From an uncultured Candidatus Melainabacteria bacterium (lineage in GTDB: Bacteria; Cyanobacteriota; Vampirovibrionia; Gastranaerophilales; Gastranaerophilaceae), in the NCBI GenBank assembly GCA_934699705.1, contig CAKUXD010000002.1, positions 1-64,000 of the forward strand: DNA of 64,000 bases, in the 5' to 3' direction. Under the pieces are notes generated by a model that ran no database searches, had not been told where the DNA came from, and saw only the letters and a list, made by a program, of their open reading frames with translations. Of this stretch, positions 52,184-60,036 are shown one piece after another. Made by a program: the position numbers and the translations under genes. How positions within the stretch are numbered: position 1 is the first letter of the stretch; each line of letters opens with the position of its first letter.

Positions 52184-53647
52184 CTAAACCTCACCAATTA
52201 CTTCAAAATTGTAATAATTTGTTACTTCTTCTTGGGCAAGCACAGTCAAATTGTTTATATATTGAGAAAGAACTATGAAAGCCATGTGGCGAACTTCAAT
52301 TGGCACTGATAAAATAACGTTATCTAAATTATTTTCTTTCGCAAATTTTAATAATTTTACTGCAACTTTTTCAACTTTAGTTCCGTCAATTCTTACAATA
52401 TTTTCTTCATCTAAAGCACCATCAAACAATGCAGTTAAAGTTTTTTCACTTAACTCTAAACCTTGAATTACACCATCAATATTGGCGTAACGACTACAAA
52501 TGTAACGAGCTAATGCAAATCTAATCTTATCTAATAAAGATTCTTTGCATGCCTCATCTGAAAAATCATTAATTTTTTCAAAAACATAGACAATATCTTT
52601 TATTGAAACATATTCTCTGATTAGATTTACTAAAATATATCTTAATTCAGCAACAGAAATAAAATCTGGAACAATATTGTCAACTAAATAAGCATTTTTT
52701 TCTTGAACGATTTTAATATATTTGTTTACATCTTCATAATCAAGCAAATCTTCAATATATTTTATCGCAACAAATTCAACGCCTCTGGCAATATATTCTG
52801 AAGGAGTTAAACCTTTTTCCCAGAAATTTTTTGTTTTTTCTTGAGGAATCCAAACAATTTTTCTGCCTGTAATAACGTCTGTATCAACGTAGTAATCTTT
52901 TTTCTTGCTTTTGTAATTGATATCATCTTGGAAAAACATTAAATGATTTGGATATACAAAAGAATTTAAAACACTCAAACCTCTTACATTAATAGAAAAT
53001 TCATAAGGAGCAAGCATTTCATCATCTTTGAAAATAATTTTCGGGATTATATAACCTAAATCATCTGCAAGTTTTTGTCTAACTCTTACAGTTTCACTTA
53101 ACAAATCAGTTTCACTATCTGGAGAAACAAATTCTAAAATTTGTTCACTCAAATTAATCGAAAATTTTTCTAACTGCAAAGAAGAATACATTGCATCGGG
53201 AGAGATTGCCCTAACCAAATTATGTTGAAGATTTTCTAATTCTTTTATACCAGCAGACATTTTATCATTCAATGTTTTTCTTTGGTGAGAACCCGCATCT
53301 TCAAGCTCTAATTGAGCTTTAGTCTTTGCCATTTTTCTCTTTTGTTCTCTGATTTTTGCCTGAATATCTTTACAAGTTTCATAAGGTGAAAGTTTTGCGG
53401 ATAACATTTTTTCCATCTGACTTTTAAATGCCGTAATATTTACAACATCTTCAAAAGAATTGTCGCTATCAGCTTCTTTTACAAAGATACATTGGAATTG
53501 AAAACCATCATCTGTTTCAACTTCGCTCATACTGTACAAATCCCAACCGTCCTCTGCCATTTCATTTAATAAATTTTGCAACGGCAATGTGCTTTCACTT
53601 GGAACTATTTTAATGACATATTGCATTTTTGAATTTTTATTCAACAT
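52184..53647 (-). CDS. Protein with DUF4177-like N-terminal domain, otherwise unknown
   Basis: 487 residues, no signal peptide. Residues 8-58 (QYVIKIVPSESTLPLQNLLN, EMAEDGWDLYSMSEVE) fit the DUF4177 pattern, with the conserved GW in the middle. A coiled-coil stretch (about 95-140) follows, then a large mixed region with no motif that I recognise. It lies between malQ and the skp-bamA pair in the same direction and may share their transcript. Function unknown. Confidence 0.75.
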   Translation of the reverse strand: MLNKNSKMQYVIKIVPSESTLPLQNLLNEMAEDGWDLYSMSEVETDDGFQFQCIFVKEADSDNSFEDVVNITAFKSQMEKMLSAKLSPYETCKDIQAKIREQKRKMAKTKAQLELEDAGSHQRKTLNDKMSAGIKELENLQHNLVRAISPDAMYSSLQLEKFSINLSEQILEFVSPDSETDLLSETVRVRQKLADDLGYIIPKIIFKDDEMLAPYEFSINVRGLSVLNSFVYPNHLMFFQDDINYKSKKKDYYVDTDVITGRKIVWIPQEKTKNFWEKGLTPSEYIARGVEFVAIKYIEDLLDYEDVNKYIKIVQEKNAYLVDNIVPDFISVAELRYILVNLIREYVSIKDIVYVFEKINDFSDEACKESLLDKIRFALARYICSRYANIDGVIQGLELSEKTLTALFDGALDEENIVRIDGTKVEKVAVKLLKFAKENNLDNVILSVPIEVRHMAFIVLSQYINNLTVLAQEEVTNYYNFEVIGEV

Positions 53648-53677
53648 TTTTTCACCTTATTTATAAAATTTTATCTA

Positions 53678-54133
53678 CTATTTTACGCCTTTTAACTTTG
53701 CAATAACTAAGTCTGTAATATCCAAACCGCCAACAAAGATTACTCTATAATCAAGAACCGCGTCAAGTTTTTGCTCAACTAAAACTTGTTTTGTTGCAGA
53801 TTGAATTTTTTTGTAAACTTCTTCTTCTTTTTTCAATTTAAAAGTAATATAAGCAGATTGTTTTGCCTCAAATTCTTTTTTAGTTTTTTCTTCAAAATTT
53901 TGTTTTTTTAACGGTGTATCTAAAGATTTATATTGTTTTTCTTTATCAACTAAAAATTGTTGTAATTCCAAACCTTTATTATCAATTTCTTTTGAAGCTG
54001 ATTGAGCATAAGCAAAATTATCCTGAACCTTTTTATAATCAATAAATCCAATACCTTCAGCAAATGCTTGAGTGTTTACTGATACAAAAACCATTACCGC
54101 TAATGCAATTAAGCCATTTTTTAAGTTTTTCAT
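53678..54133 (-). CDS. skp: OmpH/Skp-like periplasmic chaperone
   Basis: 151 residues. Signal peptide ending NTQAFA, then a strand (GIGFIDYKKVQDNF) and two long charged helices forming the tentacle (KEFEAKQSAYITFKLKKEEE), ending in the strand ALDYRVIFVGGLDITD. Escorts unfolded outer-membrane proteins. It follows bamA by 38 bases, the usual pairing. AAAGGAG precedes the start. Confidence 0.9.
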   Translation of the reverse strand: MKNLKNGLIALAVMVFVSVNTQAFAEGIGFIDYKKVQDNFAYAQSASKEIDNKGLELQQFLVDKEKQYKSLDTPLKKQNFEEKTKKEFEAKQSAYITFKLKKEEEVYKKIQSATKQVLVEQKLDAVLDYRVIFVGGLDITDLVIAKLKGVK

Positions 54134-54171
54134 ATTTTCTCCTTTATTTTCTATATCTATTATCTTTAATT

Positions 54172-56109
54172 TTAGTACAATACATCGCCTACGCCGAATG
54201 TAAAGTAGCCACTTCTTGAAGTTACGCCTTTTGGATCTGTAATTGGAATACCATAATCAACAGACAACGGTCCAAGTCCTGGAATGAATACTTTTAAACC
54301 AACACCAGCTGAAACAGCTTGAAGTGGTCTATCATATAACCAATTTGTTAAATTATCTGTGCCGAACATTTTACCTGCATCAACAAAGAAGGATAATTTT
54401 AAATTATCAAAGAATGGGACTTTTTTAATTCTATCCAAGAATAATACTGGCGTATTTAATTCAGCCGAACCCATTACAAATGCATCGCCAGTACCAATTG
54501 TACCCATTCTGAATCCTCTAACAGAAGAAGGACCGCCTAAACGATATTTCATAACTTCTGGCATATTGTCCGCACCATGAATTACGCCACCAGCCTTTGC
54601 AGTTAGTGAGAACGATGACTTGCTCATAACAGGGAAGTATTTCTTAATTGAACCTGTTAATTTACCATGAGTTTTATTCAAATCACCTAACGCTATATTT
54701 TCGTTAAATCTAACATTTGCCAGAACACCATTTCTTGGATTTACTGTTGTATCACGAGTATCGTAAACTAGCCCTGGTGCAAGCTGGAAGAAAAATCCAC
54801 CTTCAAGTTGTTCTTTTCTTGCCTGTTTAAATATTGGCATTATAGCTGGAGTTACACCTCTTGATGCGAACATTCTTTCAATTTGACCTAAATCACCTTC
54901 AGAAACATCAATATTTTCTACACCAACAGTAAAGGTTGTAGATAATTTAGGGTTAATTTTAACTCTATGCGCAACTGTTGCCTCTGCACCAAAACGTTGC
55001 TCCATAGCCAAAGGGATTTGATAACTGCCAAAATCTCTATAAAAAAGTTTTGCAGCTAAAGAGTTATCCGCATTCAAAAAATAAGGTTCAAAGAAATTCA
55101 ATTCAGCTTGCAAATTTGCCCTATTAAGAACAGAAGCATCGCTCATAATAACGCCTGTACCAGCTAAAAAGTTCAAACCAATTCGTTGATTTCTTCCTCT
55201 GAAGTTGTTATCCGTAATACCAAGAGAGCCAAACAAACCTGTTGAAGAATCTAAACCACCACCAACAGAAAGACTTGCAGAACGTTGCTCCTGAACTTCG
55301 ATAGTAACATCATATTTTTCAGGATCTTCCATAGATGGTTCTATTTCTCTGTTTACATCTCTAAACGCCTGAGTTGCATATAATCTTACCAAATCTGCTT
55401 TTACAAGATTTTCATTGTAAACAGTTCCAGGCTCAGTTAAAATATTACGTTCAACAACATAATCCTTTGTCTTTTCATTACCTGTAATAACTATTTTGTT
55501 AATCACACCTTCTGACATTTTTAAATTTACAACACCGTCTGGATCATCATAAAATTCGCTCACGCGCGCTAAAATATAACCTTTTGACGCATAACAATTT
55601 TGAATATTTTCTATTGCTTCATTTATATGAACTACGTTTTGAGGCTTGCCTCTTAGGGGTAATAAATAGGATAAAATTTCTTCAGTAGAAACAACAGAAT
55701 TTCCTTCAATTGTAAAATCTGTCATTGGCATGTTTTCTTCAACAATAACCTTCAAAGTTATTGAATGGTCAGGGTTTTCAATAGGTATTGCTTTTAATTT
55801 ATCTGAGAAAAAGCCCATTTGATAAATTCTTTTTAAATCTGTTTGCAACAAATCACGATTGTATTCATCACCACGATGAAGTTGCATTTTTTCAAGGATA
55901 TATTCAGGTTTAATAACATTAGAGCCACTAATTTCAATATCCTTGATAAACATTTTTTCATCTTCTATTTTTATAACTTTTTCTTGTTTTTTCTGGGTAA
56001 CTTCTTTGCTTTCTACCTGAATATCTTCAATAGCAAAAGCGCTTGTCGCACCTGCCACAAGTATAAATATTATTAAAAATAGTTGGTATATATATCTAAC
56101 TGAGCTCAA
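54172..56109 (-). CDS. bamA: Outer membrane assembly factor BamA (Omp85)
   Basis: 645 residues from a TTG at 56109. Signal peptide to about residue 26 (AGATSAFA). Then POTRA-type domains (three or so: FIKDIEISGSNVIKPEYILE, FTIEGNSVVSTEEILSYLLP, KIVITGNEKTKDYVVERNIL). The 16-strand barrel starts near residue 280. The conserved loop reads KYRLGGPSSVRGFRMG and contains VRGF, and the C-terminus is YFTFGVGDVLY. Inserts beta-barrel proteins into the outer membrane, so the host has a Gram-negative type envelope. Fewer POTRA repeats than the five of E. coli. Confidence 0.94.
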   Translation of the reverse strand: MSSVRYIYQLFLIIFILVAGATSAFAIEDIQVESKEVTQKKQEKVIKIEDEKMFIKDIEISGSNVIKPEYILEKMQLHRGDEYNRDLLQTDLKRIYQMGFFSDKLKAIPIENPDHSITLKVIVEENMPMTDFTIEGNSVVSTEEILSYLLPLRGKPQNVVHINEAIENIQNCYASKGYILARVSEFYDDPDGVVNLKMSEGVINKIVITGNEKTKDYVVERNILTEPGTVYNENLVKADLVRLYATQAFRDVNREIEPSMEDPEKYDVTIEVQEQRSASLSVGGGLDSSTGLFGSLGITDNNFRGRNQRIGLNFLAGTGVIMSDASVLNRANLQAELNFFEPYFLNADNSLAAKLFYRDFGSYQIPLAMEQRFGAEATVAHRVKINPKLSTTFTVGVENIDVSEGDLGQIERMFASRGVTPAIMPIFKQARKEQLEGGFFFQLAPGLVYDTRDTTVNPRNGVLANVRFNENIALGDLNKTHGKLTGSIKKYFPVMSKSSFSLTAKAGGVIHGADNMPEVMKYRLGGPSSVRGFRMGTIGTGDAFVMGSAELNTPVLFLDRIKKVPFFDNLKLSFFVDAGKMFGTDNLTNWLYDRPLQAVSAGVGLKVFIPGLGPLSVDYGIPITDPKGVTSRSGYFTFGVGDVLY

Positions 56110-56352
56110 GACTCAAACCCTAATTTTCTTCTAAACCTCGTTCGGCTATCCTTATGTAAATCTTTTAAACGAGATTTTTAATCTTATCCTATAACATGAT
56201 TATACCGCAAATATCATTTAACAACCACAATAAACATAAATTTAACAGTATTGTTACAAAAGATACACTTGTAAAATAAAAAGTAGTAATATCAAGATTT
56301 TTAGCAATCTTTACATTAAGATTTATCTCAAAATTTGTTATACAATATTTTC

Positions 56353-57177
56353 GTGAAAAAATTTGTTCTCATACTTGGATATTTAATTTTGATTGCAATA
56401 GCACTAAGCATGTTATTTCCATTTTTTGCCATGCTAAAATTAGCTCTTACTCCTCAAGATGAAATTTTTAAAAACATGAACAACTTATTTTCAATGAATT
56501 TCACTTTTGAAAATTTTAAACACGTTTTTGGTGCAATTCCCGTAACAAGATTTTTTATAAACAGTATGATTGTGGCATTATTTACAACTTTTGGACAGGT
56601 AATTTTATCTTCACTAGCAGGATACTCTTTTGCAAGATTAAACTTCAAGCACAAGGATTTTTGGTTTCTTGTTGTACTAATAACAATGATGGTTCCACCG
56701 CAGGTAAATATCATACCGCTATTTTTCTTAATGAGAGAATTAAACTTGGTAGATACATACCCCGCTTTAATTCTTCCTGGACTTTTTGGCGGATTTGGAA
56801 TATTTTTAACAAGACAATACTTTCTTTCACTTCCAAAAGATCTTGAAGAAGCGGCCAAAATCGACGGTTGCAACTTGTTTCAAACCTTTTTTAAAATTGC
56901 ACTGCCACTTGCACTTCCAGTTGTTGTAACTCTTGCAATTTTCACTTTTGTTACAACTTGGAATAGCTTTATGTGGCCGTTAATTATAACAAACTCAGAA
57001 AGCATGCGAACTTTACCTGTCGGACTTGCCATATTTAAAGGAAGTTTTCGAGAAATCACACTTTGGGGAGATTTATTAGCCTGTTCCGTAATTTGTACAA
57101 TCCCAGTTATTGCAATATTTTTCTTGGGTAAAAAATACTTTTTATCGGATTTACTTTCTGGCGCAGTTAAAGAATAA
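56353..57177 (+). CDS. Sugar ABC transporter permease (MalG/CUT1 type)
   Basis: 274 residues from a GTG at 56353; a TTG at 56335 is an alternative and no Shine-Dalgarno decides. Six membrane segments. The EAA loop reads LEEAAKIDGCNLFQTFFKIA and continues LPLALPVVV; GLAIFKGSF and the C-terminal LSGAVKE are typical of MalG-like permeases. The partner permease, binding protein and ATPase are not in the window, which is unusual. Confidence 0.88.
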   Translation: MKKFVLILGYLILIAIALSMLFPFFAMLKLALTPQDEIFKNMNNLFSMNFTFENFKHVFGAIPVTRFFINSMIVALFTTFGQVILSSLAGYSFARLNFKHKDFWFLVVLITMMVPPQVNIIPLFFLMRELNLVDTYPALILPGLFGGFGIFLTRQYFLSLPKDLEEAAKIDGCNLFQTFFKIALPLALPVVVTLAIFTFVTTWNSFMWPLIITNSESMRTLPVGLAIFKGSFREITLWGDLLACSVICTIPVIAIFFLGKKYFLSDLLSGAVKE

Positions 57178-57266
57178 TCTACAACTAAAGTCTTAGAAAT
57201 TTACCTATTTTTTATAATTCAAATTTCCATAAAATTTGTTAAAATTATCATGAAAGAGGTGAAATT

Positions 57267-57611
57267 ATGGACTTAAAAAATGACAATAAGTATATTATTG
57301 GTGTTAAGACAAAGGAATTAAACTTCAAATCATTAGCGAATTTAGCTATTTTAATGGACAAAATGGATTTGGATACAAAACCAGTAGCGCTTGATTTAAA
57401 AGAAGTTGAAAGCGTAACCGAAGACTTTTTTACATTTATTAAAAACTTTTCAGAAACAACAAAATTAACTCTTTTGAACATTCCGTCTGAATTGTTTGCA
57501 CTTTTAAACTTGAGAAGATATGATAAAAATGTTAAAATGTTCAATAACAACTTAGATTTCATTGAAGACAAGCGCGAACTAATTAACAGAAAGTTTCATA
57601 TAGTTAAATAA
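57267..57611 (+). CDS. Small protein with STAS-like pattern
   Basis: 114 residues, good GAGGTGA site. Alternating strands and helices (IIGVKTKELNFKSLANLAIL, PVALDLKEVESVTEDFFTFI, KLTLLNIPSELFALLNLRRY) follow the layout of STAS/anti-sigma antagonist domains: strand, central LDL..V..V then helix, later L.NIP..L..LL. No conserved phospho-Ser is evident. It may pair with the next gene, 22 bases on. Confidence 0.55.
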   Translation: MDLKNDNKYIIGVKTKELNFKSLANLAILMDKMDLDTKPVALDLKEVESVTEDFFTFIKNFSETTKLTLLNIPSELFALLNLRRYDKNVKMFNNNLDFIEDKRELINRKFHIVK

Positions 57612-57633
57612 AAACAACAAAAACGGAAAAATT

Positions 57634-58335
57634 ATGGATAAAATAGTCCAAAAAATTGTATTTTTAATTCTTGCGCTACAAGAAAAATTTGCAAGAAAAA
57701 AGCACGCAAAAATGTTATCCAGTTTTACGAATTCAACCTCTAAAACTGTTATGACAAATGGGTGCTCGCTTAACTTAACTGTACAAACCGAAGAAAATAA
57801 GAAAAAACTAGAACAGAACGTTACAGCAATTTTAAAAAAATTCGATAACATGCCAGAAAAAATGTTACTCTATATTGAAAGAAACGGCACTCCAGTTATC
57901 AGACACCCGAAAGCCGGCAAAATTGTTGATATAATTCGCGAAGAACAAGGTTACATCAGAGAGTTACATGGATTAAAAGCACTACTGTTAAACTTCATGT
58001 TATACAAAAAAATTTCTTTTAAATCCGATGCTATTTTCCTTATGGAAGAAGGTCAAATCGACCCTTATGCGATGATTCACCAATTCTATAAATGGTACGC
58101 TATGAAAATCAATATGCCAGGATTTGACCCAAAAGCACAAGAAAATTTTAGAAAATATATAGATGAAAAAAGTTATTTGAACTTGGATAGCTTAAACGCA
58201 GAAGACATTATTGCGCTAAAAGAGGCTATTGCTCGTGATGTAGATGCAATTAATTTTGTTGAAAACTTTGCAAAACAAAACGAAGGTAGCCAAAAAGCAT
58301 TAAAAAAACTTACTGACGGTGGAGCTTCAGTTTAA
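57634..58335 (+). CDS. Hypothetical protein, helical
   Basis: 233 residues. N-terminal hydrophobic/basic helix, then a mixed region, then mostly helices (GYIRELHGLKALLLNFMLYK, DAINFVENFAKQNEGSQKAL). No motif recognised. It probably shares a transcript with the STAS-like gene. Confidence 0.65.
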   Translation: MDKIVQKIVFLILALQEKFARKKHAKMLSSFTNSTSKTVMTNGCSLNLTVQTEENKKKLEQNVTAILKKFDNMPEKMLLYIERNGTPVIRHPKAGKIVDIIREEQGYIRELHGLKALLLNFMLYKKISFKSDAIFLMEEGQIDPYAMIHQFYKWYAMKINMPGFDPKAQENFRKYIDEKSYLNLDSLNAEDIIALKEAIARDVDAINFVENFAKQNEGSQKALKKLTDGGASV

Positions 58336-58386
58336 ATATTAAAAAGATTAATAAATATAGAAATTTTTACTAAACAACTGATTTTA

Positions 58387-59088
58387 TCACTTTTCAACGG
58401 GTTTTAAAAAACTTAAATCTAATAAAATCCTTGAAGTGTCTTTAATTAAACCAATACTCCATTTTAAGATTAAAGCACCGCCAACAAAGCCCATTATTGG
58501 GTCTAAGAATATCCAACCAAGATATTTGCCAGCAAATAAAGCAACAATCGCAAAAACTGAAGTTAATGCGTCAGTCAAAATATGCAAATATGCCGCCTTA
58601 AAATTGTAATCTTCATCTTTATGTTTATTGCCATATTCCATTATTACAACGCAAACTAAATTAACAACCAGTCCAATAACAGCAACTAAAATAGCTTCAT
58701 TAAACGAAATTTTTAAAGGATTTAACAATCTTTCACCAGCTTCAACAATAATCCAAATTGCTGTAACCAACAAAAATAACGAACTTGTGTAACCTGCAAA
58801 AGCTGAAATTTTTCTTGAAACAATATCGCAATTTTCAAATTTTTGAATTTTATTAATAAAAAAATAAGCAAAAAACGCAATACCCAACGCAAAAGCATGA
58901 GTTCCCATGTGGCAACCATCTGCCAACAACGCCATTGAATTACTTATATAGCCAAAAAATATTTCAGCTACCATTGTAACTATTGTAAATATAATCACAA
59001 TCAGCGTTTTACGCTCGTTTTCTGCATTAACATTTTCGTGATGATGATGACCATGATGTTCACAGTCGCAATCGTATGTGTGTTCCAT
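58387..59088 (-). CDS. dmeF: Cation diffusion facilitator, DmeF-like Co/Ni efflux, short form
   Basis: 233 residues with a His-rich N-terminus (CDCEHHGHHHHEN). Six membrane helices. In helix 2 the metal motif is ADGCHMGTH, with His instead of the second Asp of zinc CDFs, as in DmeF proteins; helix 5 has LHILTDAL. The cytoplasmic C-terminal domain of most CDFs is missing. Exports cobalt or nickel by inference. Transcribed 5 bases after its regulator. Confidence 0.78.
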   Translation of the reverse strand: MEHTYDCDCEHHGHHHHENVNAENERKTLIVIIFTIVTMVAEIFFGYISNSMALLADGCHMGTHAFALGIAFFAYFFINKIQKFENCDIVSRKISAFAGYTSSLFLLVTAIWIIVEAGERLLNPLKISFNEAILVAVIGLVVNLVCVVIMEYGNKHKDEDYNFKAAYLHILTDALTSVFAIVALFAGKYLGWIFLDPIMGFVGGALILKWSIGLIKDTSRILLDLSFLKPVEK

Positions 59089-59093
59089 AATAA

Positions 59094-59366
59094 TTACCTC
59101 AACTGATGTAAATGACCGATAATATCTTCAATTACTTTGTGTCGTTCCTGCTCTGAAGCATCAGCTAAACAATGCTCCAAATGCTTCGCCGCCATAATCT
59201 CCCAAACACCTTTCAATGCCGACGATACAGAACGTAACTGGTTTAAAATCTCCATACATTCTCTATCTTCAAGAATCATATTCTTAATACCCTTAACCTG
59301 ACCTTCAATGCGGTTAAGTCGTTTTACTAAATTATCTGTTTCTTCTTGAGTTCTGCAATCTGACAT
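59094..59366 (-). CDS. dmeR: CsoR/RcnR-family metal-sensing repressor (DmeR-like)
   Basis: 90 residues, all-helical. RLNRIEGQVKGIKNMI is the family signature. Metal ligands Cys37, His62 and Cys66 have the CsoR spacing (25 and 4), with Cys4 near the N-terminus as a possible fourth. It releases its operator when metal binds. First gene of the operon with the efflux pump, downstream of a matching operator. Confidence 0.88.
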   Translation of the reverse strand: MSDCRTQEETDNLVKRLNRIEGQVKGIKNMILEDRECMEILNQLRSVSSALKGVWEIMAAKHLEHCLADASEQERHKVIEDIIGHLHQLR

Positions 59367-59378
59367 AATTTTCTCCTT

Positions 59379-59400
59379 GTGGGTATACCCCCTACCCCTA
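59379..59400. promoter_or_regulatory. CsoR/RcnR-type operator before the metal efflux operon
   Basis: GGGTATACCC (59381-59390) is a perfect palindrome extended by CCTACCCCTA. The core GTATACCCCCTA matches the G/C-tract operators of RcnR/DmeR regulators. It lies 13-34 bases upstream of the dmeR start codon. Confidence 0.7.
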
Positions 59401-59461
59401 TATTATTACTCTTTTTTTTTGTTTTGTCAAGTGGGATTGAAATTAAATATAAATATTTAGC

Positions 59462-59497
59462 ATTACCATTAGTCAATGAATATTACCAAAAGTCAAT
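59462..59497. promoter_or_regulatory. Direct repeat ATTACCAWWAGTCAAT in front of the first HTH gene
   Basis: Copies at 59462-59477 and 59482-59497 start exactly 20 bases apart. The second ends one base before GATAAT (59499-59504), the likely -10 box. Probable binding site for the HTH protein itself or for its paralog. Confidence 0.6.
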
Positions 59498-59510
59498 AGA
59501 TAATATTTTT

Positions 59511-59735
59511 ATGAACTATATTGATGAATTGACTAAGTACACTAAAAAACGCAGACTTGAGGCAAATTACTCTTTGAATAAATTTTGTTTTGATGCCGAA
59601 ATTGAACCTGCATCACTTTCAAGATACGAAAATGGTCAAAGAAAAATATCTTTAGAAGCACTTATTAAAATCGCAAAGGTTTATAACCAATCGCTGTCTG
59701 AATTTTTAAAAGATTTTGAAAATTCTATAAAATAA
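59511..59735 (+). CDS. Small XRE-type HTH protein A
   Basis: 74 residues from the ATG at 59511. The HTH reads TKKRRLEANYSLNKFCFDAE, then IEPASLSRYENGQRKISLEA, then LIKIAKVYNQSLSEFLKDFE. A -10 box GATAAT at 59499-59504 puts the predicted transcript start at the ATG, so the message is probably leaderless. About 60% identical in the C-terminal half with the next gene. Confidence 0.75.
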   Translation: MNYIDELTKYTKKRRLEANYSLNKFCFDAEIEPASLSRYENGQRKISLEALIKIAKVYNQSLSEFLKDFENSIK

Positions 59736-59753
59736 CTATATATATCTCTATCT

Positions 59754-59769
59754 ATTACATTTGTGTAAT
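59754..59769. promoter_or_regulatory. Inverted repeat at the -35 region of the second HTH gene
   Basis: ATTACA (59754-59759), TTTG, TGTAAT (59764-59769). The TATAAT -10 box is at 59788-59793, so the repeat covers the -35 position. Operator candidate. Confidence 0.5.
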
Positions 59770-59802
59770 GCGAAAACGTAACACTTTTATAATAATATCT
59801 TT

Positions 59803-60036
59803 ATGAGATATTCAAACAGATTAGCAGAATATATTAGATTTAGGCGAGAACAAGCAGGCTTTTCATTAAATAAATTTGCTATTGAAGCAGAAATGGAATC
59901 TGCAACTTTATCACGCAACGAAACCAATGTTAATGAAGTCAAAATTGATAATTTAGCAAAAATCGCAAAGGTTTATAGCCAATCGCTGTCCGAATTTTTA
60001 AAAGATTTTGAAGAATATGTTAAGACAAATTCTTAA
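59803..60036 (+). CDS. Small XRE-type HTH protein B (paralog of A)
   Basis: 77 residues. LAEYIRFRREQAGFSLNKFA, then IEAEMESATLSRNETNVNEV, then IDNLAKIAKVYSQSLSEFLK. The recognition helix ends NETN where most family members have YENG, so DNA contact may differ. TATAAT lies 10 bases before the ATG, again implying little or no leader. Its last codons overlap the start of comEC. Confidence 0.75.
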   Translation: MRYSNRLAEYIRFRREQAGFSLNKFAIEAEMESATLSRNETNVNEVKIDNLAKIAKVYSQSLSEFLKDFEEYVKTNS

